A stretch of 64,000 nt of DNA from Glycomyces amatae (lineage in GTDB: Bacteria; Actinomycetota; Actinomycetes; Mycobacteriales; Micromonosporaceae): contig NZ_JAJLQZ010000009.1 in the NCBI RefSeq assembly GCF_020991375.1, positions 124,001 through 188,000 on the forward strand, in the 5' to 3' direction. The notes below the pieces were generated by a model. The model searched no databases. It was not told the origin of the DNA and was given only the letters and a program-made list of their open reading frames with translations. Of this stretch, positions 43,759-52,948 are shown piece after piece. A program made the position numbers and the translations under genes. Each line of letters opens with the position of its first letter. The stretch's first letter is position 1.

Positions 43759-45825
43759 ATGCAAGGCGTCAAGAGACGAACCCGCCGATGGATCGCGCTG
43801 GCGGTGACGGCGGTCGCCACCCTGGCGGCGGGCCTGGGCCTCCTCGCGCCCTCGATCGCCTACGCGGACGAGGGCTGCGAAGTGGACTACGAGGTCACCG
43901 CCCAGTGGGGCGGCGGCTTCACCGGCAACGTGACCATCACCAACCTCGGCAGCGCCGTCGGCGACTGGAGCCTGGTCTGGACCTTCCCCGACGGCCAGCG
44001 CATCTCCCAGGCCTGGAACGCGACCACCGCCAACGTCGGCGACCAGGTCACCGCCACCAACATGAGCTACAACGGGACGATCGCCAGCAACGGCTCGGTC
44101 TCCTTCGGCTTCAACGGCTCCTGGTCGGGCGCCAACGGCGTCCCGGCCTCCTTCGCCCTCAACGGCACCGTCTGCGACGGCGGCGTCGGCGAACCCACCA
44201 CCGAGCCCACCACCACCCCGCCCCCGACCGGCGACGCCGACGCCATGGAGACCGTCGCGGCCATGGAGCCCGGCTGGAACCTCGGCAACTCCCTCGACGC
44301 CGTCGGCGCCGACGAGACCGCCTGGGGCAACCCCCGCATCACCGAGGCCCTGGTCCAGAACGTGGCAGACCAGGGCTACAACAGCATCCGCATCCCCGTC
44401 ACCTGGGACAACCACCAGTCCAAGTCCGGCGACTACGCCGTCGAGGACGCCTACCTCGACCGCGTCGAAGAGGTCGTCGGCTGGGCCCTGGACGCGGACC
44501 TGTACGTGGTCCTCAACATCCACCACGACTCGTGGATCTGGATCGCCGACATGAACACCAACCGCACCGTCGTCGAGGCCCGCTACGAGGCCATCTGGAC
44601 CGAACTCGCCGACCGCTTCCGCGACGCCCCGCCCGAGCTGCTGTTCGAGAGCGTCAACGAGCCGCAGTTCAACAACGTGGACGACACCACCGCCTACGCG
44701 CTCCTGGACGACCTCAACACCTCGTTCCACGAGATCGTGCGCGGCTCCGGCGGCGGCAACGCCGACCGCGTCCTCATCCTCCCGACCCTCCACACCAACG
44801 CCGACCAGGGCCGCCTGGACGCCCTGAGCGCCACCATCGACGCCCTCGACGACCCCAACCTGGCCGCGACCATCCACTACTACGGCTTCTGGCCCTTCAG
44901 CGTCAACATCGCCGGCTACACCACCTTCAACGCCGAGGTCCAGCAGGACGTCACCGCCACCTTCGACCGCGCTTACGACGAGTTCGTCGCCAACGGCGTG
45001 CCGGTCCTCATCGGCGAGTTCGGCCTCCTCGGCTTCGACGCCCACACCGGCACCGTCGAGCAGGGCGAGAAGCTCAAGTTCTTCGAGTACGCGGGCCACT
45101 ACGCGGCCGAGAAGGGCATGACGCTCCAGCTGTGGGACAACGGCCAGCACTTCGACCGGACCGCGTTCGAGTGGAACGACCCGGAGCTGTTCGCGATGAT
45201 GGAGGCCTCGTGGTCCTCCCGCTCGGCCACGGCCTCCAGCGACCAGGTGTACGTGGAGAAGTCGGCCGCCGTCGCCGACGTCTCCCTCCAGCTCAACCTC
45301 AACGGGAACACCTTCGAGGGCCTGCGCCAGGGCTCGACCGAGCTCGTCCAGGGCACCGACTACACCGTCTCGGGCTCGACCCTCACCATCAAGGCGGGCA
45401 AGCTGACCGCGCTCCTCGGCGACCGGGAGCACGGCGTCAAGGCGAACCTGCACGCCGACTTCTCGGACGGCGCGCCGTGGCGGATCAGCGTCATCTCCTA
45501 CGAGCAGCCGACGATGTCGGCCGCCTCGGGCGCCGCGAGCACGTTCGCGATCCCGACCCAGTTCAAGGGCGACCAGCTGGCGACCATGGAGGCCGAGTAC
45601 GCCGACGGCACCCCCGCGGGGCCGCAGAACTGGACCACCTACAAGGAGTTCGCCCGCGCCTTCAGCCCCGACTACGCCGCCGGCACGGTCAGCCTGCCCG
45701 AGGCGTTCTGGGCCGAGGTCAACGACGGCCAGAAGGTCACCCTCACGTTCCACTTCTGGAGCGGGAAGACCGTGACCTACTACGTCACCGAGTCCGGAGG
45801 GAACGTGACCGGCAGCCTCTCCTGA
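43759..45825 (+). CDS. Secreted GH5 endoglucanase with CBM2 and X2 modules
   Basis: A 688-aa cellulase: signal peptide (1 to about 36), CBM2 cellulose-binding domain (about 38-138, bounded by cysteines), Thr/Pro linker (about 143-158), GH5 catalytic barrel (about 165-485) and one CBM_X2-like module (about 495-580) with a further beta-rich tail. Acid/base is Glu301 (VNEP), nucleophile Glu420 (IGEFG). It cuts beta-1,4-glucan internally. AAGGAG lies before the ATG. It is monocistronic between its own operator and a terminator. Confidence 0.94.
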   Translation: MQGVKRRTRRWIALAVTAVATLAAGLGLLAPSIAYADEGCEVDYEVTAQWGGGFTGNVTITNLGSAVGDWSLVWTFPDGQRISQAWNATTANVGDQVTATNMSYNGTIASNGSVSFGFNGSWSGANGVPASFALNGTVCDGGVGEPTTEPTTTPPPTGDADAMETVAAMEPGWNLGNSLDAVGADETAWGNPRITEALVQNVADQGYNSIRIPVTWDNHQSKSGDYAVEDAYLDRVEEVVGWALDADLYVVLNIHHDSWIWIADMNTNRTVVEARYEAIWTELADRFRDAPPELLFESVNEPQFNNVDDTTAYALLDDLNTSFHEIVRGSGGGNADRVLILPTLHTNADQGRLDALSATIDALDDPNLAATIHYYGFWPFSVNIAGYTTFNAEVQQDVTATFDRAYDEFVANGVPVLIGEFGLLGFDAHTGTVEQGEKLKFFEYAGHYAAEKGMTLQLWDNGQHFDRTAFEWNDPELFAMMEASWSSRSATASSDQVYVEKSAAVADVSLQLNLNGNTFEGLRQGSTELVQGTDYTVSGSTLTIKAGKLTALLGDREHGVKANLHADFSDGAPWRISVISYEQPTMSAASGAASTFAIPTQFKGDQLATMEAEYADGTPAGPQNWTTYKEFARAFSPDYAAGTVSLPEAFWAEVNDGQKVTLTFHFWSGKTVTYYVTESGGNVTGSLS

Positions 45826-45838
45826 CCCGCACCCGAAC

Positions 45839-45868
45839 CGCCGCCCCGGCCCCGAGGCCGGGGCGGCG
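45839..45868. terminator. Bidirectional 13-bp hairpin terminator
   Basis: Perfect inverted repeat 45839-45851 / 45856-45868 with a 4-base loop. It ends both the cellulase gene and the minus-strand lanthipeptide operon. Confidence 0.9.
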
Positions 45869-45874
45869 CCCCGC

Positions 45875-46450
45875 TCACACGGGGGTGCCCACACCCCCGT
45901 GGCAGGGGCCTCCCGGCTCGGGGACGTCGGTGCCGCCGGCGAACGCGGTGAGGAAGGCGTCCAGCCGCTCGTCGTCGGCGCCGGCGAGTTCGAGCCGGTA
46001 CCCCCAGGCGACGAGGGTGAGCCCCTCGACCCCCGGGTACGGGCTCGCCAGCGTGTACCGGCGGTCGCGCACGGCCTCCCGGACCGGCTCCAGGGCCGCC
46101 TCGTCCAGGCCCGGCTCGTACGCGATCCACACCGCGCCGTGCTCCAGCGAGTGCACCGCGTGCTCGTCCTGGACCGGCTCGGCGTAGAACCCGCAGTTCT
46201 GCCATATCGGGTGGTGCGGCCCGCCCGCGGGCGGATGGTTCCGGTAGGCCACGGACTCGGTGGTGTGGTCGCCCGCCCCGGCGACGTCGACCCGCTCCAC
46301 CCCCTCGACGCCCTCGGCCGCCGCGGGCTCCTCCTCGCGGAGCCCGGCGACGAGGAGCGCGGCGGCCCCGAGCGCCAGTGCCGCGGTGCCCGCCGCCCAG
46401 ACCCCGGTGCGTCGCCGCACCGGTTCAGGAGAGTGGAAGACCCCTACCAT
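45875..46450 (-). CDS. DUF3105 protein in the lanthipeptide operon
   Basis: A 191-aa protein with one N-terminal membrane segment (about 15-37) and an extracytoplasmic DUF3105 domain: HPPAGGPHHPIWQNCGFY, VHSLEHGAVWIAYEP, LVAWGYRLEL, with conserved His and Cys residues. Its function is unknown. Its start overlaps the lanM stop by 7 bases, so it is made from the same transcript. In this setting it could be an immunity, protease-related or disulfide-handling factor; that is inference only. Confidence 0.8.
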   Translation of the reverse strand: MVGVFHSPEPVRRRTGVWAAGTAALALGAAALLVAGLREEEPAAAEGVEGVERVDVAGAGDHTTESVAYRNHPPAGGPHHPIWQNCGFYAEPVQDEHAVHSLEHGAVWIAYEPGLDEAALEPVREAVRDRRYTLASPYPGVEGLTLVAWGYRLELAGADDERLDAFLTAFAGGTDVPEPGGPCHGGVGTPV

Positions 46451-49400
46451 CGCCCCGGGCCCTCCAGCCAGAGCGGGGACGGCACCCGGTCGCCGAGGGC
46501 CCCGCGCAGCAGTGCCAGGCCCGTCCCGGACAGGCCGGTGAACAATCCCAGCGTCTCGTGCCGCTGATGCCCCCAGCCGCTGAGCCAGCCGCCCCTGCGG
46601 TGCGCCTCGGCGAAGGACGCGGCCAGCCGCGCCTCAGCCCGGTCGCCCCGGCCCGCCAGTCGCAGCAGCTCCAGGTTCCCCAGGTCGCCGTGGCACAGGC
46701 AGTCGTTGCGCTCGAAGCCGTACTGCTCGGTGCACGCCACCGCCGCTGCGATGTCCTCCTCCGGCGACTCGTCGAGGTGCGGGGCCGCGAGCAGCCGCGC
46801 GATGCCGATCCCGGCCGCCCCGTTGCACCACGCGACCGGCAGCTCGGCGGCAGGGGTCCCCGGTGTACGCAGGTCGTCCCAGTTCCCCGCCTCCGGCCGG
46901 TACACGCTCTGCTCGTAGGCGATGCCCGCAGCGGCGGCCTCGGTGAACCTGCGATCGCCGACACGGGTACCCAGGGCTGCGAGCGCATGTGCGATCCCGG
47001 CCGCGCCGTGCGCGTACCCGGCCAGCGGTCGCGAGGCGACCGGCGTCTCCCATGCCACGCCCCGGTCCTGCGGCTTCGCGCGCTTGAGCAGGGACTCGCC
47101 GTACTCGGCAGCGGTCTCCAGCACGGCGGCGTCGCCGGTGCGCCCGTGCACCCCCAGCAGCACCAGGATGATCCCGGCCGCGCCTTCGAGCAGGTCGGCG
47201 CTGGCGGCCGGGGACTTCCCCGCGAGGCGGGCCGCTTCGCTGCGCGCCTCGTCCATGAGAGCGCCGTCGCCGCGCAGCGCGGCGAGGTGCGTCAGGAGGT
47301 GGACGGCTCCGGCCCTGCCGGTGAAGGCGCCGAGCGGCTGCCCGACGGGTGCGGCGAGCATCTCGCGGATCGAGGCGAGCGCGGCGTCGGCGAGCGAACC
47401 GTGGCCGCGCTCGCCGGTCGCGGCCTCCAGGTAGGCGAGGAAGTACGCGGTGCCCGTGAGCCCGTTGTAGAGCCCGAGGTCCATGGGGCCGAGCTGCCAG
47501 CGGCGGCCGCCCACCCAGCGGCGCTCGGTCCACGAGGCGGTGTCCCCGGCGCGGATCGCGGTGGCCGCCAGGTGGTCGCCGATCCGGACGGCGGCCTCCA
47601 GGTACGACTCCCGACCCGGTTCGGGCCGGTCCCCGCCGAGCGAGAACCGGTCCGCCGCGAACGGCGGCCGGTAGGGCTTCCCCAGGGAGGCCTTCATGAT
47701 CTCCACCTGCGAGCGCAGGTGCGCCTCCCCGAACCCGCCGACGCGGCGCCGGGCCGTCGCCAGGGCGGTCGTCTCGAACTGGTCCGGCAGGGCCCGCCCC
47801 CGGCTGTCCCACAGCGAGGTCGAGTCCGGGCGGGAGGCGAAGTACGGGATGTCGTCGGCGAGGAGGTCGAGCCGCTCCGCCCGCACGACGGGGGCGAGGT
47901 CGTACGAGGCGGCGATGCCCGACCAGAACCGGTCGAGCAGGCGGTCGCGGTGGAGACCGTCCCCGAGGTGGTCGGGGTGGTGTCCGGCCTCGAGCGCGAG
48001 CGCGTACGTGGAGGTCGAGCGCACGATGTGGCGCACAGGGGTGTCCGCGAACCCGTCCAGGAGCGCGATGAAGGCGTCCCGGTCGGCCGCGATGATCCGG
48101 TAGGCGGCGGTGAATCCGGCCTCCACCTCGCCCGCGTGGTCGGCCGCGGAGCGCGCCCTGCCGTCCAGCATCGGCTGGTTGTCGGTGTCGGACAGGGCGA
48201 CCCGAGTCCGCTCGGCCCGCAGGTGGACGGTCCCCTCTCCGGTCCAGCGCAGGACCTCGCCGGGAGCGGTCTGCCCCGTGGCGGCGCTGACACCGCTGAG
48301 GTCGGTGCCGGTGCGGCCGTCGGGGTCCTCAAGATAGAACGGCAGCAGACCGGTCGCGAGCACCGAGTCGGACACCAGGCTGTACGCCCGGTAGGTCGCC
48401 GAGTCCTCCTTGGAGGGCCGGTGGTGGACGTGGAAGAGCGTCTCCAAGTCCACCGGGAGCGGATGCTCGCCCGCGGCGATGAGGTTCTCGCGGTGCAGGT
48501 CCGAGGCGCCGAGGGCGTGCAGCAAGGCGATGAGGCCGCCCTGGCGGCGGTAGAAGCGGCGCACTGCGGCCTCGTCGGCGCACGCGGCGGGGGCGACGAA
48601 CGCCTGCCACAGCCACGCCTCGCCCGCCACCGTGGGGACGGTCTCGAGGCGGGGCGTGAAGCCGCGCCCGTTCAGCCAGTCGACGCACCGCTCGAAGCAG
48701 GCGTCCGCCCCGGCCGGGCGCGGCTTGTAGACCACGGAGGCCTCCGCGGTCCTGAACACCAATGTGGTGCGGCCGCCCCGGTGCGGGTCGGATCCACCTC
48801 CCTCGATCGCGGTGATCGTTTCCCGGGACCCGACACCTATGGCGTCCAAACGGTCGCGGTCGCCGCGGAAGCGGTGCAGGGCCTCGTCGACGGCGGCGAC
48901 GCGGCCGCCGATGCGGGCGAGCAGGAGCCGCGGCACGACCGGATGGCGGCGGCAGGCCTCCGTGAACCAGTCGAGGTCGGCGGTGCGCTCCCGGAAGCCT
49001 TGCAGACGTTCGGCATCGGTCTCTCCGGCGAGTTCGCCGCGCAGCCGGGCGAGGTGCAGTTCGAGCGCCATCACCCCGTCCATGACCGCCACTAGGCGGG
49101 GCGCGAGGTCGCTGGCGAGCCTGCGTGCCAGGCGCTCGGGGTCCTCGAGGAGGTCGCGGTGCGGTGCGAGCGCTTCGCGCATGCGGACCACGGCCTCCCA
49201 CAGGGCCGGCCAGGCGCCGCGTCCGAGTGGGGCGTTGTCGAGATATGCCTGGCAGCGTTCGCGGTCGGCGGTGGGAGCCTCGGCGGCGTGGCGCAGCAGA
49301 GTCCGCCATTCGACGATCCACGCCGTGTCGGCCCCCGCGGCGGGGACGGGGGCTCGCATGGACGACAGGACCGACCGGAACGCCTCGGGGGTGAGGCCGT

Positions 49401-49581
49401 CCGCCGCGAGCCGCGCACCGAAGGCCGCGTCATCGGTCATGCCCGCCTCGCGCCGCCAGAGTCCGGTGAGGACGTCCACGCCGGACTCGCCCCCTTCGGG
49501 GACTGCCGCGGCGTCGCGCTCGTGCAGCCACAGCGCCGCCAGAAGCCGGTCGTCTCGTCCGCCTTGCTTGTCGATGGTCAT
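46444..49581 (-). CDS. lanM: Class II lanthipeptide synthetase
   Basis: A 1,045-aa bifunctional enzyme. The N-terminal DUF4135 dehydratase half (about 150-650) has kinase-like motifs (VVYKPRP, LLHALGASDLHRENLIAAG, LPVDLETLFH). The C-terminal LanC-like cyclase has the zinc ligands Cys919 (WCNGAAGIG), Cys963 and His964 (CLCHGDLGN) and the GYAHGAAGIAHAL motif. It phosphorylates and eliminates Ser/Thr of the precursor, then adds Cys thiols to form (methyl)lanthionine rings. GGAGGG precedes the ATG. lanA lies 92 bases upstream. Confidence 0.95.
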   Translation of the reverse strand: MTIDKQGGRDDRLLAALWLHERDAAAVPEGGESGVDVLTGLWRREAGMTDDAAFGARLAADGLTPEAFRSVLSSMRAPVPAAGADTAWIVEWRTLLRHAAEAPTADRERCQAYLDNAPLGRGAWPALWEAVVRMREALAPHRDLLEDPERLARRLASDLAPRLVAVMDGVMALELHLARLRGELAGETDAERLQGFRERTADLDWFTEACRRHPVVPRLLLARIGGRVAAVDEALHRFRGDRDRLDAIGVGSRETITAIEGGGSDPHRGGRTTLVFRTAEASVVYKPRPAGADACFERCVDWLNGRGFTPRLETVPTVAGEAWLWQAFVAPAACADEAAVRRFYRRQGGLIALLHALGASDLHRENLIAAGEHPLPVDLETLFHVHHRPSKEDSATYRAYSLVSDSVLATGLLPFYLEDPDGRTGTDLSGVSAATGQTAPGEVLRWTGEGTVHLRAERTRVALSDTDNQPMLDGRARSAADHAGEVEAGFTAAYRIIAADRDAFIALLDGFADTPVRHIVRSTSTYALALEAGHHPDHLGDGLHRDRLLDRFWSGIAASYDLAPVVRAERLDLLADDIPYFASRPDSTSLWDSRGRALPDQFETTALATARRRVGGFGEAHLRSQVEIMKASLGKPYRPPFAADRFSLGGDRPEPGRESYLEAAVRIGDHLAATAIRAGDTASWTERRWVGGRRWQLGPMDLGLYNGLTGTAYFLAYLEAATGERGHGSLADAALASIREMLAAPVGQPLGAFTGRAGAVHLLTHLAALRGDGALMDEARSEAARLAGKSPAASADLLEGAAGIILVLLGVHGRTGDAAVLETAAEYGESLLKRAKPQDRGVAWETPVASRPLAGYAHGAAGIAHALAALGTRVGDRRFTEAAAAGIAYEQSVYRPEAGNWDDLRTPGTPAAELPVAWCNGAAGIGIARLLAAPHLDESPEEDIAAAVACTEQYGFERNDCLCHGDLGNLELLRLAGRGDRAEARLAASFAEAHRRGGWLSGWGHQRHETLGLFTGLSGTGLALLRGALGDRVPSPLWLEGPGRW

Positions 49582-49620
49582 CGTCCCTCCATATGGGGTC
49601 GCGGGATGGACCGAACACTC

Positions 49621-49662
49621 CAGCCGGGGCCGGGGTCCCGAAACGGGCCCCGGCCCCGGCTG
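49621..49662 (-). terminator. Strong hairpin between lanA and lanM (attenuator)
   Basis: Inverted repeat 49621-49639 / 49645-49662: an 18-bp stem with one bulged T and a GAAAC loop, just after the lanA stop. Such partial terminators let the small precursor be made in excess of the synthetase. Confidence 0.75.
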
Positions 49663-49673
49663 GGCCGTGATGC

Positions 49674-49913
49674 CTAGCAGCAGCCGGACCACGAGCAGAC
49701 GGTGATGCCGTTGTCGCAGGTGCACTCGCCCGTGATCGAGCAGACCCAGCCGCAGCCGCAGTCACCGCCGATGGTGGCGGCCATCTCCTCCTCCGACAGC
49801 TCGCGCGCGATCGCACCGGCCGGGTGGGCCGGCAGCGCGGCGAGGTCGCCCTCGGAGAGCGCGAGGCGCGCCACCGGGTCGGTCCAGGCGTTGATGATCA
49901 GGTTGTTGTCCAT
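49674..49913 (-). CDS. lanA: Actagardine-like class II lanthipeptide precursor
   Basis: A 79-aa peptide: an acidic leader (residues 1-50) ending ELSEEEMAATIGG, with a double-glycine cleavage site, then a 29-residue core (51-79). The core contains GWVCSITGEC at 55-64; actagardine has GWVCTLTIEC, and this ring with its Glu is the lipid II-binding element of the mersacidin group. Cysteines are at 52, 54, 58, 64, 66, 73, 78 and 79; Ser/Thr at 59, 61, 65, 71, 74 and 76. A very strong AAAGGAGGTGA site precedes the ATG. Cleavage is expected by the C39 domain of the exporter at 50754. Confidence 0.93.
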   Translation of the reverse strand: MDNNLIINAWTDPVARLALSEGDLAALPAHPAGAIARELSEEEMAATIGGDCGCGWVCSITGECTCDNGITVCSWSGCC

Positions 49914-49950
49914 GATTCACCTCCTTTGAAGGGTGTTCGGAACCATCGAG

Positions 49951-49980
49951 AACGTACGGCCGCTCGCAGTCGCAGGTCAA
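49951..49980 (-). promoter_or_regulatory. Candidate lanA promoter
   Basis: On the minus strand TTGACC (49980-49975), 18 bases, TACGTT (49956-49951), ahead of the lanA ribosome-binding site. The shared 283-base gap also carries a CGAACGTTCG palindrome near 50076-50085 that may bind a cluster regulator; no plus-strand promoter is clear. Confidence 0.45.
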
Positions 49981-50196
49981 CGCGTTCTCCACCATCCATG
50001 GAGGACTGCGGGACGAACGGCGTACGACCGGCTGCGCCCCGCGGTTCGCCTGGGAGGGAAGGTAAATCGCGTGCGAACGTTCGTCGGTCCGGCCCGAACG
50101 AAAGGTGTACAACCCCTCGCGTCGCCACGCTCCGCGATTAGCCTGAAACCGATCGCATCGAACATCGCACCGATTCCCTTGGAGCTGATCGCATCC

Positions 50197-50757
50197 ATGC
50201 GCTACCGCACCGCCGGGAGCCACGCCGAGGCGGCCGAGTCCCTCATCGCCGGCATCGCACCCCCCTCCTTGTCCCGCAGGGCCATGCTCGCCGGCTGGAC
50301 CGCTGCCCTGCTCCTGCTCTTGACCGGGCTGGCGGCGTCGTTCGCGGTCGTCACCCCGGTCTACGCGTTCGGCACCGCCACCGTCCTCACCAACGGCGCG
50401 GGGGAGCGGATTCTGCTCCTCCTGCCCGCCGAGCAGGGCCGGGACGTCGCCGCGGGCGACACGGTGACCATCACGTCGGGCGCGGCCACCGCCGAGCACA
50501 CGGTCGTCTCGGTCGAGGCCGAACCGCGCTCCGCCGAGGAGGTCGCGACCGAGTACGACCTGTCGCAGGCCGTCGCCGCGCAGCTGACCGGTCCCGTCCT
50601 CCTCGCCGAGGTCGAGGCACCCGCCTCGATCGGCGGCCTGCCGACCGCCGACTACGCGGGCGCGGTCTTCACCGTCGCCGCGGTCGTGGGGGAGCGGCGG
50701 ACCCTCCCGTTCATGGTCCGGCAGTTCTTCACCGCGGGCTCGCAGGGGGCCTCGTGA
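50197..50757 (+). CDS. One-helix secretion accessory protein (membrane-fusion-like)
   Basis: A 186-aa protein: a cytoplasmic N terminus of about 30 residues, one membrane helix (about 35-57) and an extracellular beta-rich part of about 125 residues. It resembles a much shortened HlyD/membrane-fusion component. The ATG at 50197 is the best start, since the longer frame upstream is poorly biased. It overlaps the exporter gene (TGA inside GTGATG at 50754-50759). The context implies a partner of the LanT exporter; the family assignment is tentative. Confidence 0.65.
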   Translation: MRYRTAGSHAEAAESLIAGIAPPSLSRRAMLAGWTAALLLLLTGLAASFAVVTPVYAFGTATVLTNGAGERILLLLPAEQGRDVAAGDTVTITSGAATAEHTVVSVEAEPRSAEEVATEYDLSQAVAAQLTGPVLLAEVEAPASIGGLPTADYAGAVFTVAAVVGERRTLPFMVRQFFTAGSQGAS

Positions 50758-52943
50758 TGCGGTCGATCCTCTCCGGGCTGTCCGCCCTGCTGCGCCGCGG
50801 TGCGCGGGTCCCCGTCCGCATCCAGCTCGTCGCCGTCGAATGCGGCGCGGCCTGCCTGGCGATGGTCGCCTCCTTCCACGGCAGGCGCACCCGCACCGCC
50901 GAGTGCCGCGAGATCAGCGGCCTCGGCCGCAACGGCCTGAGCCTGCTCGACATCGCCCGGGCCGCGGGCCGCCTCGGCCTGGACGCCAAGGGGGTCCTGC
51001 TCCCCGCCGGGGCCGTCACCGACGCCGACCTGCCGTTCATCGCCCACTGGGACGACAACCACTTCGTGGTCGTCGAGCGGCTGGGGCGCAAAGCCGTCAG
51101 GATCGTCGACCCGGCCTCGGGCCGCCGGTCCGTCCCCCGGGAGCGGTTCGCGGCCCACTACACCGGCCGCGCGGTCCTGCTGCGGCCCGGACCGGACCTC
51201 ACCCGCTCCCGCAGCCGCGAACGCAGCCCCTGGGCCGCCTACCTCAAGGCCCTCGCGGCGGCCCCCGGCGTCCGCGGCGTCCTCGCCCGCATCGTCGCCG
51301 CCAGCGTCCTCGTCACCGCGCTCGGACTGCTCGTCCCGGTGCTCACCATGGCCCTCATCGACCAGGTCGTGGTCGCCCGCATGTCGGGACTGCTCGGCCT
51401 CATCGCGGTCGCAGGCGCCGGCGTCCTCGTATGCGTCCTCGCCTTCAACATGCTGCGCGCCATGCACACCGTGCGCCTCCAAGCCCGGCTCGACGCCCAG
51501 ATCGTCCCGCAGTTCTTCGAGCACCTGCTCGCGCTGCCCTCCCGGTTCTTCCAGCAAAGCCGTTCCGGCGACCTCCTGCTGCGCATGACGAGCAACGCCA
51601 CCGTCCGCGACCTGCTCTCCAGCCAGACCGTCTCGCTCCTGCTCGACAGCCTCATCGCCGTGGTCTACGGCGCGGTCCTGCTCGTCGTGGCCCCGCCCAT
51701 CGCCGTCGTCGCGTTCGCGCTGGCGGCCCTCCAGGCGCTCGTCCTCGTCGGCTCGGCGCGGCAGGTCCACCGCTTGATGAAGCGCGACGTCGCGGCTCAG
51801 GCCGACTCGCAGTCCTTCGCCGTCCAGGCCGTCACCGGCATCGCCACCCTCAAGTCCCTCGGCGCCGAGGACCGCGTCTTCGACCGCTGGCACGGCCTCT
51901 TCAAGTCGCAGGTGGACGCCGGATTGCGCCGCCACCGCGCCACCGCCGTCGTCGATTCGCTCGCCGCGGCCCTGCGCACCATGTCACCCCTGGTCCTGCT
52001 CTTCGCCGGGGCGCTCTACGTCCTCGAGGGCGCCCTCACCATCGGCTCGATGGTCGCCGTCGCCAGCATCGGCGTCTCCTTCCTCGCCCCCATGGCCAAC
52101 CTCGTCACCACCGGCCAGCAGCTCCAGCTCGTCGGCGCCCAGCTCCAGCGCATCGAGGACGTCCTGCGCACCGCCCCCGAGCGGCAGGGCGGCGAACGAG
52201 TCGACCTCCGCGGCGGCATCGAGCTGCGCGGCGTCGGATTCCACTACGACGGCACCGGACCGGTCCTCCACGGCGTCGACCTCGCCGTCCCCGCCGGCGC
52301 CACCGTCGCCGTCGTCGGCCCCACCGGCTCCGGCAAGAGCACCCTGGCCCGGCTTCTGCTGGGCCTCTACGAGCCCACCGAGGGCACCGTCGCCTACGAC
52401 GGCCGCCCCCTGTCCGGACTCGACCTCGCCCACACCCGGCGCCAGCTCGGGGCCGTCCTCCAAGACGCCTTCGTCCTCGACGGCACCATCGCGGAGAACC
52501 TCCGCCTCGCCGACCCCCAGGCGTCCTTCGACCGCATACAGGACGCCGCCCGCCGCGCCGGGCTCGGCGCCGACATCGCCGCCATGCCCTCGGGCTACAA
52601 CACCCGCGTCGGCGAGTACGGGGAGTCGCTCTCCGGCGGCCAGCGCCAGCGGCTCGCGCTCGCCCGCGTCCTCGCCGCCGACCCGGCGGTGCTCGTCCTC
52701 GACGAGGCCACCAGCCACCTCGATGCCGTCACCGAGGCCGCCGTCAACGCCGCCGTCGCCGAACTCACCTGCACCCGCATCGTGATCGCCCACCGCCTCA
52801 GCACCGTCCGCGACGCCGACCTCATCGTCGTCCTCGACGGCGGCCGCGTCGTCGAGACCGGCACCCACGTCGAACTCGTCGCCGCCTCGGGCCGCTACGC
52901 CGCGCTGGTCGCGGCGCAGCTCGAACCGGCGGAGAAAGCCTGA
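50754..52943 (+). CDS. lanT: Lanthipeptide exporter/protease (C39 peptidase ABC transporter)
   Basis: A 729-aa protein of three parts: an N-terminal C39 peptidase (1 to about 140) with catalytic Cys30 (VECGAACLAM), His103 (DNHFVVVE) and Asp119 (IVDPASG); a six-helix ABC membrane domain (about 160-450); and a nucleotide-binding domain with Walker A GPTGSGKST, signature LSGGQRQR and Walker B VLVLDEATSHLD. It cuts the leader at the GG site and exports the modified core peptide. GTG at 50754 or ATG at 50757 may be the start. Confidence 0.95.
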   Translation: MMRSILSGLSALLRRGARVPVRIQLVAVECGAACLAMVASFHGRRTRTAECREISGLGRNGLSLLDIARAAGRLGLDAKGVLLPAGAVTDADLPFIAHWDDNHFVVVERLGRKAVRIVDPASGRRSVPRERFAAHYTGRAVLLRPGPDLTRSRSRERSPWAAYLKALAAAPGVRGVLARIVAASVLVTALGLLVPVLTMALIDQVVVARMSGLLGLIAVAGAGVLVCVLAFNMLRAMHTVRLQARLDAQIVPQFFEHLLALPSRFFQQSRSGDLLLRMTSNATVRDLLSSQTVSLLLDSLIAVVYGAVLLVVAPPIAVVAFALAALQALVLVGSARQVHRLMKRDVAAQADSQSFAVQAVTGIATLKSLGAEDRVFDRWHGLFKSQVDAGLRRHRATAVVDSLAAALRTMSPLVLLFAGALYVLEGALTIGSMVAVASIGVSFLAPMANLVTTGQQLQLVGAQLQRIEDVLRTAPERQGGERVDLRGGIELRGVGFHYDGTGPVLHGVDLAVPAGATVAVVGPTGSGKSTLARLLLGLYEPTEGTVAYDGRPLSGLDLAHTRRQLGAVLQDAFVLDGTIAENLRLADPQASFDRIQDAARRAGLGADIAAMPSGYNTRVGEYGESLSGGQRQRLALARVLAADPAVLVLDEATSHLDAVTEAAVNAAVAELTCTRIVIAHRLSTVRDADLIVVLDGGRVVETGTHVELVAASGRYAALVAAQLEPAEKA

Positions 52944-52948
52944 GGCGC

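Noticed and set aside
43519-45894. Minus-strand open frame of 791 codons opposite the cellulase
   Set aside because: Low-complexity Val/Gly/Asp/Glu composition; the plus strand encodes a complete GH5 enzyme with motifs.
49933-50196. Upstream extension of the secretion accessory gene to 49933
   Set aside because: The extra 88 codons have poor third-base bias and cover the divergent promoter region; the ATG at 50197 starts just before the membrane segment.
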